Under the pieces are notes generated by a model. It did no database searches and had not been told where the DNA came from. It saw nothing but the letters and a program-made list of their open reading frames with translations. The translations under genes were made by a program, and so were the position numbers. Shown here one piece after another: positions 50,026 to 59,506 of a stretch of 64,000 bases of DNA. The stretch spans positions 93,896-157,895 of the forward strand of contig NZ_PVYW01000022.1 in the NCBI RefSeq assembly GCF_003001675.1. Direction: 5' to 3'. Origin of the DNA: Cohnella sp. SGD-V74. GTDB taxonomy: Bacteria > Bacillota > Bacilli > Paenibacillales > Paenibacillaceae. Position 1 is the stretch's first letter. Each line of letters begins with the position of its first letter.

Positions 50026-51274
50026 TTAAACGTCTTCGGTTGACTCTCCGCTATATGCTATATTTTCCGTCACATCGTTGCTTCGATCATCTATCCGAAC
50101 ATGAGGGGCGCGGGAATGGACAAATTCATCCAGCATCTCGATGCGCTTGCGCAAAGCGCTGCAGAGCGCATCTTTCCTTACTTCATCAATAAACAATGAG
50201 CCTCTCAGGATTTCTCGAAATTCATCCTCAATGTCGTATAGCTTGGACAATTCCAGCCAGTCGAAGGATGTAACCAGCTTAATTTGCTCGTTATGATCCT
50301 GCTTAAATGGTTTGCATGTTATTTTTCCCGTTGCAGAAATACGCGCTGCCGGCTTGGAAAACCACAGCGATGAGCCGCTGTCATAAATCGGAGCTGCTCC
50401 GATCCATTCCAAGGTTTCTGCATTTCTTACTACGCCGAAATTGTTCTGATGACGATCCTCATTAGCAATCAGATAGTCCACAACCAGCATACGATCAAGC
50501 GCATCCACAATACCAGGAATGCCAAGCGCTTCACAGCAATTCACGTAATGCTGATACACGGACACATAATTTTGTTTTTCCCGCGTCTGCATCACATACC
50601 AAGCTGTAACCAGCTCCGTTTGCGGTGTAATGAAGTTCTCGCACACACTGTATGGGTATTCCTCTTGAATCATCAGCGTATAAGGAACATGAGGAATGCC
50701 CAGCCGTTTCATCAATCCTTGCCAGCACCTCATTGTATGGCTCCTGCTGGATTGCCCCGCTTCCACCTTTGACAAGGCATCGTTTTCCGTCGATAATCGC
50801 CCATTTCTTTTTTAACCAACCATCCGATGTGTTATCTGGCGACATTAAGCTGATTTCTTCACCGGAACTTCCCTTGCCGAGCAGCACATTCCCCACATCT
50901 TCGGAGAAATCATTATCAAAAAAATTAAGCCTCGACCAATCGGTGTCCGAACCAGCCGGACAAATCCAATACTGGTCAGATAAACTAAGTCCCAAGCTTT
51001 TATCCAGCAAATTTTGCGTCGCAGCAAGCCTTAATTCGAGTAGCGCTTCTTTAATCCCATCCCGACTGGCTGGAATCGCACGACCTCTCCACCATTCATT
51101 GAGCGAAGCACGATCCAGTCGTCCCTTTTTGACAGATACTCCAACAGGTACGTGCCGTTCATCGTATACGCTGCCTATAGCCGAGATTCCGCCCGTTGCT
51201 TCATCAAGCTGGATTTCTGCAACTGCAACATTTTTATGTTTTAACACATACTTCTTGTTCCAAGCATCTGCCAT
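50026..51274 (-). pseudogene. HipA-like kinase gene with a single-base frameshift
   Basis: The ATG at 51274 (GGGGAG upstream) opens a frame that runs to the ATP-lysine region (GKRCLVKGGSGAIQQEPYNE). The remainder, with the catalytic loop NEDRHQNNFGVV and the metal-binding YDSGSSLWF, is in the next frame to 50026. Removing one base near 50716 joins NEVLAR to LMKRLGIPH, a natural-looking sequence. The rebuilt protein would have about 415 residues. No HipB-like antitoxin gene is adjacent. It is either a recently broken gene or a sequencing indel. Confidence 0.72.
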
Positions 51275-51457
51275 ATCATCAACTCCCCAGGTTCCCCTGC
51301 ATTTATCGTAGCCCAACCTCTTATTATTTCTTCTTTTTAAGGAATATCCCTGCCTGCAACGCCAATCGCCCCCCGCTTGACCTTCCTGGCCAATCAGAGG
51401 GCGATTCTCTTGATTTTTTTGTATTGGTTCAGTCACTCATAGACGGGTTGCAATGCG

Positions 51458-54400
51458 TCAGCGCGGATGCTCAATCATCCTGATAATCAGGCCTGCTGCC
51501 TCTGCCCGAGTTACGGGAGCACGGGGGTCAAAACGGTTCCCATTCTTCCCATTCATAAGTCCGGCTCGCTGCACGGCTGCCACGGCTTCCCTCGCCCACA
51601 CCGGAATGTCATTCGCATCCACAAAAGCGAGCTTCGTATCCAGCGCATCCGACAGATGCAGCGCACGCGCCGCGATCACCGCCATTTCCGTCCGGCTTAT
51701 AAGCTCGCCCGGTCGGAATGTCCCGTCCGCGAACCCCCGGATTAGTCCTTGCGCCGTCGCTTCCGCAACGGACGACCTCGCCCACGTCGGAATGCTTGCC
51801 GCATCGGCGAACTCCGATTGCGGATTCTCGCTCGCGCCTTCGTTGCCGATCAGCTTAAACGCACGGTTTAGCAGCGCCGTAAACTCTACGCGCGACACCT
51901 GCTGATTCGGACGGAAAGTGCCGTCTTGATACCCTGTCACGATCCCTTTGGCAACCGCTGCTTTGATCTCCGCCTCCGCCCAATGTCCGGTTATATCGCT
52001 AATAAGGATGCCGGGTTCTTCCGGTTGCGGTTGGGATGGCGGCACCGGCTTGACGACGGAAAGAACGGCGAAATCGGCAAATTCGTCCGTCTGAGCCGTG
52101 AAGACCTCTCCCGCAAGACTGCCGTTTACCTCCGTCCACTTGCCAGTCGACTTGTCGTAAGCAAACAGAGCGGCTCTGCGTCCTTCCCCGATCTTCGTAG
52201 ATTCGAGCCTGATGAGCAGAGTCATCGGCAGTTGGAGCGGTTGATCTTCGACATTCCTGCTCAGACGGAAAACCTGACTCAGCCCTTGCGCTTCATCGGG
52301 CAGCTGCACCTCATCCGTCTCAAGCATCTCTAACGTTAAATAGAAAGGGAGATTCACCGCCTTCGGCGGAACAGACACCTCAATCTGGTCACCCAGACTT
52401 ATCGTGCAGCCTCCGGTTTCGCAATAGATCCTTGTACTTGGGGCAAGAGGCCCCGAGGCTGGGGCTGTCTCCGAACTCCGGGCGCTGTCCACGATGACGT
52501 TTACACTCGCTGTCATGTTGTCCGGATTGGCCGCTCCGGCCGGAGGTGTCAACGTTCCGGTGAATGTGTATTTGCCGGACTTCGTTCCGTTGTAAGCCGG
52601 ATCTCCTCCATCCCACGTGATGGACGCCTCCTGCTTATCCCCGCTGCTCAGGGTCACTTCCACCGTTAGCGGCAGCTTGACGTTATCTAACCTCGTGCCG
52701 TACGGAACACGGATGTCCGATAACGCGTCAACCGAGATGACTGTTGGATCTTCTACGATCACATTCACGCTCGCCGTCTTATTGTCCGGATTCGTTGAAC
52801 CGGCGGGAGCTGTTAGCGTGCCCGTGAACACGTACGTGTCAGGCTGGTTGCCGTTGTACGAAGGAACGCCTCCGTCCCACGTTACCGTTGCTTGCTCGGT
52901 ATCCCCGCTGCTCAGGGTTACGTCTACCGTTGGCGGCAGTTCGACGTCTTCCAGCTCTGTTCCGTACGGAACGTGAATGTCCGATAACGCGTCAACCGAG
53001 GTAACTGTTGGATCTTCTACGATCACATTGACGCTCGCCGTTATACTATTCGGGTTTGTTGATCCTGCGGGAGCCGTTAATGTACCTGTGAACGTGTAAG
53101 TGCCGGGTTGAGTGCCGTTATACGCCGGAGTGCCTCCATTCCAGCTTACTGTCGCTTGCTCGGTATCCCCGCTGCTCAGGGTTACGTCTACCGTTGGCGG
53201 CAGTTCGACGTCTTCCAGCTCTGTTCCGTACGGAACGTGAATGTCCGGCAATGCGTCAACCGAGGTGACTGTCGGGTCTTCTACGATCACATTGACGCTC
53301 GCCGTTAGACCACCCGGATTCGTCGAGCCCGCCGGAGCCGTCAACGTACCTATGAACACATAGGTGCCGGGCTGGTTACCGTTGTACGCCGGGGTGCCTC
53401 CATTCCAGCTTACTGTCGCTTGCTCGGTATCCCCGCTGCTCAGGGTCACGTCTACCGTTGGCGGCAGTCCGACATCTTCCAGTTCTGTGCCATATGGAAC
53501 ATGAATGTCCAACAACGCGTCAACCGAGATGACTGTCGGATCTTCTACGATCACATTGACGCTCGCCGTTAGACCACCCGGGTTTGTTGATCCTGCGGGA
53601 GCTGTTAGCGTACCCGCGAACACATACGTTCCAGGCTGGTTGCCATTGTACGCCGGGGTGCCTCCATTCCATGTCACCGACGCCGTTCTTGTCTCCCCAC
53701 TGCTCAGGGTTACGTCTACCGTTGGCGGAAGCCCAACTTCCTCCAGCTCTGTTCCGTACGGAACATGAATGTCCAACAACGCGTCAACCGAGATGACTGT
53801 CGGATCTTCTACGATCACATTGACGCTCGCCGTTAGACCACCCGGATTCGTCGAACCCGCAGGAGCTGTCAGCGTACCTATGAACGCATATGTGCCGGGC
53901 TGGTTACCGTTGTACGTCGGAGTGCCTCCGTTCCATGTCACCGACGCCGTTCTTGTCTCCCCGCTGCTCAGGGTTACGTCTACCGTTGGCGGAAGCCCAA
54001 CTTCCTCCAGCTCTGTTCCGTACGGAACATGAATGTCCAACAACGCGTCAACCGAGGTGACTGTCGGGTCTTCTACAACGACGTTAATGCTCGCCGTTAT
54101 ACCATTCGGGTTTGTTGATCCTGCGGGGGCCGTAAGCGTACCCGCGAACACATACGTGCCAGGCTGATTGCCATTATACGCCGGAGTGCCTCCATTCCAG
54201 CTTACTGTCGCTTGCTCGGTATCCCCGCTGCTCAGGGTTACGTCTACCGTTGGCGGTAACCCAACTTCTTCCATCTCTGTTCCGTACGGAACATGAATGT
54301 CCGGCAACGCGTCAACCGAGATGACTGTCGGATCTTCTACAACGACGTTAATACTCGCCGTTAGATTACCCGGATTCGTCGAACCCGCAGGAGCTGTCAG

Positions 54401-56602
54401 CGTACCTATGAACGCATATGTGCCGGGCTGGTTACCGTTGTACGCCGGGGTGCCTCCATCCCATGCGATGGATGCCTCCTGCTTATCCCCGCTGCTCAGG
54501 GTCACGTCTACCGTTGTCGGCAGTCCGACGTCTTCCAGCTCTGTTCCGTACGGAACGTGAACGTCCGGCAATGCGTCAACCGAGGTGACTGTCGGATCTT
54601 CTACGACGACGTTAATGCTCGCCGTTAGATTACCCGGATTCGTCGAGCCCGCCGGGGCCGTTAACGTACCTGTGAACGTGTAAGTGCCAGGCTGGTTGCC
54701 ATTGTATGCCGGAGTGCCTAAATCCCACGCCACCGATGCCGCTTTCGTCTCTCCGCTGCTGAGCGTCACATTAACGGTCGTTGGCAAACCGATGGCGCTT
54801 AGCAACGTGCCATACGGAACATGTGTATCAGACAACATGCTCACAGAAGTGACCGTTGGGTCTTCTACAACGACTCTGACACTCGCTGTTATACCATCCG
54901 GATTCACAAAACCTGCCGGAGCCGCCAGCGTACCTGTGAACGTATACGTTCCTGGCACGAAGCGACTGTACAGCGGAGTACCTGCATTCCATGTCACCGA
55001 CGCCAGTTTCGTCTCACCACTACTGAGCGTCACGTTCACGGTCGCCGGAAAAACGATGGCGCTTAGCAGCCTGCCATAAGAGACATGTATATCCGACAAC
55101 GCTTCAACCGAAGTTACCTTCGGATCGCTTACGATGACTCTCACGCTCGCCGTTATACCATCCGGATTCGTCGAACCTTCAGGAACCGTCAGCGTACCCG
55201 CAAACACATACGTGCCGGGCTGGCTGCCATCATATGCCGGAGCGCCTCCGTTCCATGTTACTGCCGTCGTTTTCGTCTCCCCGTTGCTGAGCGTCACATT
55301 AACGGTCGCTGGCAAAACGACGGCGCCTAACGGCGTGTCATACAAGACATGTATATCCGATATCGGGACAATCGACACTATTTTGAAATCTTTCCACTTC
55401 GCATACAGCGTTGCGCTGCCGGTACTCGTAATCGAACTGATCGGGGTAGTATTCGTAAAAAGAGTTCCGTCAGAGGTATACCATCCGTCGAACTCATATC
55501 CCGAAGGAGCCGGAATTGCCAGGCTCTTCCCGGCTGCCTGCATCGTCGAAGCCAACACGTGCAGAGAAGACGGCGGCGTGCCGGGCGCGCCGTTCAAGTC
55601 GAACGTCAAATCGTATGCATTGCCGTTGACCGCGACCCCCGATACGGGGCTATTGATCGTGCCGGTATTATGGACGGTCCCCTCTCCTCTAAGCCGTCCT
55701 CCGCCTTCAATCGTCCCTGAATTCTCAAAAGTAACCCCGGACGGAATAATCAAACTCTGTCCGCTCGGAAGCACGATTGTGCCGCTGCCGCTATTGCTCA
55801 ATGAACCGAAAGGGCTTCCTCCGATAACTGAAAAAGAGGGAGTATTGCCCGCGGACGGCGTAACCGTCCCCCCCGTGATCGTCACCGCTGCGCCGGCCCC
55901 ATTGTAACCGCCTCCGATACCAGCGCCGCCATTGTTGCCGGTCGCATTCACGATCCCGCCGGTGATGATCACCGTTCCTCCGTTCCCAAAGGCTCCGCCG
56001 CCGATTCCTGCCGCGCCATTGTTGCCGATCGCATTGACGGTTCCTCCGTTAATAATCACCGTTCCGTTGGAGCCTTCAACGCCGCCGCCACCGATTCCTG
56101 CTGCTGCCTGGCTTCCGACCGCAATTACCGTTCCGCTATTGATAATGATCGTACCGGCCGTTTTATTATTACTATCCGACCCGATGCCAGCGCCAAAGCC
56201 GTTCGGACTGCCGGTCGTGTTCAATACCCCGCCTCCGACCCCGTCTTCAATTGTCAAGGAAGAATTTCCATAGACCCCTACCCCGGGTGCTCCTTGTGCG
56301 GGGGGCGCTGTGATGTTCAGCTTATAGCCGTGCAGATCCAGCGTCAGGCTCGCCCCCACCTGCAAGCGCAGCGTACCCGACGTCTGCGTAATATCGGCGC
56401 TTAATATAATCGTGTCGCCGCTCGGTGCGGTTTGGAACGCAGTCACCAGTTCGCTCCACGTCGCTACCGTCCGGTCGGCCGCATAGGATGGCTGAAAGCC
56501 GATGGCGGACACTCCTCCGAACAGGAACATTAGGCAGAGACTCCTGAGAAACACCGTTTTTCGGAACCAAGAAGCTGCCGATCGTCGCCAAACTCGATTC
56601 AT
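51458..56602 (-). CDS. S-layer-homology surface protein with eleven Ig-like repeats
   Basis: 1714 residues, exported and wall-bound. A signal peptide ends near QPSYAAD. Residues about 45-330 form a Gly/Asn/Thr-rich repetitive beta-solenoid with recurring GIGGG and GTVIINGGTV units. An InlB B-repeat-like (Flg_new) unit covers about 330-405 (GYEFDGWYTSDGT, LYAKWKD). Eleven Big_4-type Ig-like repeats of exactly 88 residues follow (about 406-1373), then a linker domain of about 150 residues, and three SLH domains at the end (DITGHWAEAEIKAAVAKGIV and two more), which bind pyruvylated wall polymer. An adhesin or surface-display role is likely. AAAGGAAG precedes the ATG. Two MalT-type regulator genes lie upstream on the same strand. 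Confidence 0.9.
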   Translation of the reverse strand: MNRVWRRSAASWFRKTVFLRSLCLMFLFGGVSAIGFQPSYAADRTVATWSELVTAFQTAPSGDTIILSADITQTSGTLRLQVGASLTLDLHGYKLNITAPPAQGAPGVGVYGNSSLTIEDGVGGGVLNTTGSPNGFGAGIGSDSNNKTAGTIIINSGTVIAVGSQAAAGIGGGGVEGSNGTVIINGGTVNAIGNNGAAGIGGGAFGNGGTVIITGGIVNATGNNGGAGIGGGYNGAGAAVTITGGTVTPSAGNTPSFSVIGGSPFGSLSNSGSGTIVLPSGQSLIIPSGVTFENSGTIEGGGRLRGEGTVHNTGTINSPVSGVAVNGNAYDLTFDLNGAPGTPPSSLHVLASTMQAAGKSLAIPAPSGYEFDGWYTSDGTLFTNTTPISSITSTGSATLYAKWKDFKIVSIVPISDIHVLYDTPLGAVVLPATVNVTLSNGETKTTAVTWNGGAPAYDGSQPGTYVFAGTLTVPEGSTNPDGITASVRVIVSDPKVTSVEALSDIHVSYGRLLSAIVFPATVNVTLSSGETKLASVTWNAGTPLYSRFVPGTYTFTGTLAAPAGFVNPDGITASVRVVVEDPTVTSVSMLSDTHVPYGTLLSAIGLPTTVNVTLSSGETKAASVAWDLGTPAYNGNQPGTYTFTGTLTAPAGSTNPGNLTASINVVVEDPTVTSVDALPDVHVPYGTELEDVGLPTTVDVTLSSGDKQEASIAWDGGTPAYNGNQPGTYAFIGTLTAPAGSTNPGNLTASINVVVEDPTVISVDALPDIHVPYGTEMEEVGLPPTVDVTLSSGDTEQATVSWNGGTPAYNGNQPGTYVFAGTLTAPAGSTNPNGITASINVVVEDPTVTSVDALLDIHVPYGTELEEVGLPPTVDVTLSSGETRTASVTWNGGTPTYNGNQPGTYAFIGTLTAPAGSTNPGGLTASVNVIVEDPTVISVDALLDIHVPYGTELEEVGLPPTVDVTLSSGETRTASVTWNGGTPAYNGNQPGTYVFAGTLTAPAGSTNPGGLTASVNVIVEDPTVISVDALLDIHVPYGTELEDVGLPPTVDVTLSSGDTEQATVSWNGGTPAYNGNQPGTYVFIGTLTAPAGSTNPGGLTASVNVIVEDPTVTSVDALPDIHVPYGTELEDVELPPTVDVTLSSGDTEQATVSWNGGTPAYNGTQPGTYTFTGTLTAPAGSTNPNSITASVNVIVEDPTVTSVDALSDIHVPYGTELEDVELPPTVDVTLSSGDTEQATVTWDGGVPSYNGNQPDTYVFTGTLTAPAGSTNPDNKTASVNVIVEDPTVISVDALSDIRVPYGTRLDNVKLPLTVEVTLSSGDKQEASITWDGGDPAYNGTKSGKYTFTGTLTPPAGAANPDNMTASVNVIVDSARSSETAPASGPLAPSTRIYCETGGCTISLGDQIEVSVPPKAVNLPFYLTLEMLETDEVQLPDEAQGLSQVFRLSRNVEDQPLQLPMTLLIRLESTKIGEGRRAALFAYDKSTGKWTEVNGSLAGEVFTAQTDEFADFAVLSVVKPVPPSQPQPEEPGILISDITGHWAEAEIKAAVAKGIVTGYQDGTFRPNQQVSRVEFTALLNRAFKLIGNEGASENPQSEFADAASIPTWARSSVAEATAQGLIRGFADGTFRPGELISRTEMAVIAARALHLSDALDTKLAFVDANDIPVWAREAVAAVQRAGLMNGKNGNRFDPRAPVTRAEAAGLIIRMIEHPR
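52484..55387. repeat. Eleven tandem 264-bp repeats inside the SLH gene
   Basis: The Ig-like repeats are exactly 88 codons each and fill 2904 bases without insertions. The middle copies (about numbers 4 to 10) are almost identical at the DNA level, while the copies at the two ends are diverged. This pattern suggests expansion or homogenisation by recombination in the centre. Confidence 0.9.
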
Positions 56603-56772
56603 AATCTTTTTCTTCCTTTCTCTTGCAAAAAATGTAGAATAATAATATAGGCTTATTCAGCATCCTGCCGAATCTATCAACTGGTTTGTCGTAACGTCTG
56701 TTATTATACAAAGAGGATATTTCGGAAAAAACTCCCCCCCTGTATAGATTGCCTCAACACATCACAAACGCC

Positions 56773-56809
56773 AAAAAGCCTCCCGAAGCGAATGCCTCGA
56801 GGGGCTTTT
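56773..56809 (-). terminator. Terminator after the second MalT-type regulator
   Basis: On the minus strand AAAAGCCCCTCGA pairs with the GAGGCTTTTT end across a short loop, followed by five T. It begins 49 bases after the stop codon at 56858 and separates the regulator from the SLH gene. Confidence 0.65.
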
Positions 56810-56857
56810 ACCTACTTTACGCTGCCGCGAACGGCAAAACAGCAGCAGAACGGCGGA

Positions 56858-59464
56858 CTACAGATCCATTAGCGCACCTTTCCAGATTGCCTCGGCCCTG
56901 CTGTCAACCTCCAGCTTGCTGTAAATATTTTTGATATGCGACTTTACCGTTCCGATGCCAATGCCAAGCCTGCTTGCAATCTCCTTGTTCGTGCGTCGAC
57001 TCACGATGAGCCGCAGCACCTCGCGTTCCTTCCTCGTCAGGCTCGATGCCGGATCGGCCAGGCCATCGGCGGCCAAGTTCCAGCCGAAGTCGAACAACAG
57101 CTCCCGCACGTAACCGGGAGAGGGCCAGTTTCCCTCCTCCTGCCGCTCCCACGATTCAGCCAGCAACAGCGGCAGCAGTTCGGCCAACGGCTGACCGGCG
57201 TCGAGCAAAGTACGCCTGTAGCCGCGCAGTTCCGAAGCATGCAGAACCGGGCGCAGCAGCCGCAGCGCCTCGTCCGTACGACCCGTGCGGCGAAGCAGGA
57301 CCAGCTTAAACACTGACAGTTCGATCTCGATCTGGAACCGGTCCGTCCGGATCGCCAGCTCAAGCAGCTTCTCCGTCAAGCTCATCGCCTCGTCATGCAT
57401 TCCCTGCGCTGCGGCAATACGGGCCAGGCATTGGTATCCGTACAACTGCCGATCGCCTATTACGTCTCCGGCGAGCAGCGAATACTGCCGGCGCCAGGCC
57501 AGCGCCGGTTCCTCCTGTCCTCCCTCCAGCGCCATCAAAGCCAGCTCCGCGTCGCAATAGACCAGCGAATCCGCCAGGCCAAGCTCCGCCAGCTCCCGCT
57601 TCGTCTCACGCAACGTTTCCATCGCCCGTGCTCGTTCGCCGCGAAGCTTCTGAACACGGAACAGCGTCAAGCGGGCAGGCAACAGCACAGCCGCGCGGTC
57701 GATATGTCCCGCCTCCACCGACTCAAGCGCTCTTGCCGCATACTTTTCCGCTTCGTCCGGCATGTTGAACTCATATTGCAACTCCGCGAGGAAAGCCAGA
57801 GGCACCGCGGCCAAGCCCGCTTTTTCCAAAGACTCAACGAGACTCCGAAGAAAAAAAACAAGCTGCTTGCTGTCGCTTAAATCGGAGTGCGACCGGATAT
57901 GCTGGCGGGAAATCGACGGCAGCCCGGCGAATTTCGGCTTTGCCGGAATCAGCCTGATGCCTGCGGGGCTATATTGCTTGAACAGGCGCAGATTCAGATT
58001 CACCTGCTCGAGATCATGAAGAACGCTGGCAGCGCAGCACATTTTCAGAAAATGATAGCTGCCCCAAAACTCGCTTCGCTCCTCGTCCGTCCAGGCGGCC
58101 TGATTGTCTTCGTATCGGCTTTCCGCATAGCGCAGCATCTTTTCCGCCCTATCGTAGTCGGCTTCGCCGATCAACACCGAATGTACATGCGAGAAATAAA
58201 GAATAGGATGCTTGCTGAGAACATGTCCCGGAATCCTCGAGAACGGCTCGCTCTTCCAAGTCGTACCGACACCCGGCTTCCTTACGGGCATCCGGGTCAA
58301 CAGCTCGATCGCTCTCTCGTAATGCCCGCCGCTCAAGTAATAATCCAGAGCATCCTCCTGAAGCGCTTCGTTCTCGCACCACATCCCCGCCCGCTCCAGA
58401 AGCCGCGGCATCCGATCCGGTTCGGTACGTCTCAGAAGGCGATGAAGAAACTCCTCGAACAAAGGGTGGAAGCGAAACCAGCCGGTTCGGTCGTCCAACG
58501 GAACGACGAACAGCTGCGCCCGCCCCAGCTGGCCCAACAACTCCCGGCTCCTTTCGCTGCCGGTGACGGCCTCGCACAGAGAAGGAGAGAACGTCCGCAA
58601 CACCGAGCATTCCGTCAGAAACAGGCGGATCTCCTCGCTTTGCTGCTGCCATACTTCCTCCAGCAAATACTGATCGATAAGCCGGGATGCGCTCGCGAAG
58701 CTTCTCAGCTGCTGCTCGGACGGAGCCGCGCCGCGCAGCGACAGAGCCGCCAGCTTCATACCCGCGATCCAGCCTTCAGCTCGGCTCACCCATTCGCCCG
58801 CCTCGTCCTTCGACAACTCCAGCTCCATACAATTTGCATAGAAGGCGATTCCCTCCTGCAAGCTAAAGCGCAGATCGGCCGCCCCCATATGCGCCGCAGC
58901 GGCAGAGAGCTTCTCTTCGGCCAAGGGCAAATCGGGATCGGTGCGGCCCGCCGCAATCAATCGAACGTTCGAGGGCATGTTTCCGATAAAATAGGAAATA
59001 GAGGACAGCAGCGTTTCATCGGTGATTACGTGAAAATTGTCCAGTACGAGCACCAGTTCTTCCCGCAATAGCCGAAGCTCGTCCGTCATCGCCGTCAAAG
59101 CCGTCTTCAAGCGGTCCGGCCCCATGCTTCCCACAACCGCAGAGTCTGCGAACCCCGGATGAATTCGATCGATTGCCCGGATCACATCCTGCCAGAACCG
59201 CACCGGATCGTTGTCTCCCGGATCAAGGGAAAACCACGCCGGTTTGGTTTCGCTGAATTCCGCCCATTGCTGCAGCAGAGTGGTCTTGCCGAAGCCGGCC
59301 GGCGCAAACAGGAGCAGCGTCTGCTCCTTCAGGCATTCATGAATACGTTCGATCAACCGCTGCCGATTCAACGTGCGGGACGCCGCGGCGGGTATCGTCA
59401 GTTTGGCGGACGGAATCGGCAGACGGCTCGCCGGATGTTCGTCCCTCTCTCCAGTGAAGTTCAT
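56858..59464 (-). CDS. MalT-type LuxR-family transcriptional regulator (copy 2)
   Basis: 868 residues of the STAND ATPase class. Walker A is FAPAGFGKTTLLQQW near residue 54, and a Walker-B-like ELVLVLDNFHVI follows near 138. A long helical repeat (TPR-like) region runs to about 790. A C-terminal LuxR helix-turn-helix (LTRKEREVLRLIVSRRTNKE, then GTVKSHIKNIYSKLEVD) ends the protein. Such regulators bind an inducer and ATP, and then activate. It is a paralog of the gene 42 bases upstream. Confidence 0.9.
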   Translation of the reverse strand: MNFTGERDEHPASRLPIPSAKLTIPAAASRTLNRQRLIERIHECLKEQTLLLFAPAGFGKTTLLQQWAEFSETKPAWFSLDPGDNDPVRFWQDVIRAIDRIHPGFADSAVVGSMGPDRLKTALTAMTDELRLLREELVLVLDNFHVITDETLLSSISYFIGNMPSNVRLIAAGRTDPDLPLAEEKLSAAAAHMGAADLRFSLQEGIAFYANCMELELSKDEAGEWVSRAEGWIAGMKLAALSLRGAAPSEQQLRSFASASRLIDQYLLEEVWQQQSEEIRLFLTECSVLRTFSPSLCEAVTGSERSRELLGQLGRAQLFVVPLDDRTGWFRFHPLFEEFLHRLLRRTEPDRMPRLLERAGMWCENEALQEDALDYYLSGGHYERAIELLTRMPVRKPGVGTTWKSEPFSRIPGHVLSKHPILYFSHVHSVLIGEADYDRAEKMLRYAESRYEDNQAAWTDEERSEFWGSYHFLKMCCAASVLHDLEQVNLNLRLFKQYSPAGIRLIPAKPKFAGLPSISRQHIRSHSDLSDSKQLVFFLRSLVESLEKAGLAAVPLAFLAELQYEFNMPDEAEKYAARALESVEAGHIDRAAVLLPARLTLFRVQKLRGERARAMETLRETKRELAELGLADSLVYCDAELALMALEGGQEEPALAWRRQYSLLAGDVIGDRQLYGYQCLARIAAAQGMHDEAMSLTEKLLELAIRTDRFQIEIELSVFKLVLLRRTGRTDEALRLLRPVLHASELRGYRRTLLDAGQPLAELLPLLLAESWERQEEGNWPSPGYVRELLFDFGWNLAADGLADPASSLTRKEREVLRLIVSRRTNKEIASRLGIGIGTVKSHIKNIYSKLEVDSRAEAIWKGALMDL

Positions 59465-59506
59465 CGCTTGCCCTCTCTCGTTCGAAGCTTTGAAGCTATG
59501 ACGGCT

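Noticed and set aside
52484..55387. Regular repeats that might suggest a CRISPR array
   Set aside because: The unit is 264 bases with no unique spacers and codes for an Ig-like domain in one continuous frame.
51467..56273. Plus-strand open frames opposite the SLH gene, several recurring every 264 bases
   Set aside because: They repeat with the unit of the minus-strand repeats and have no ribosome sites; they are antisense shadows of the repeat region.
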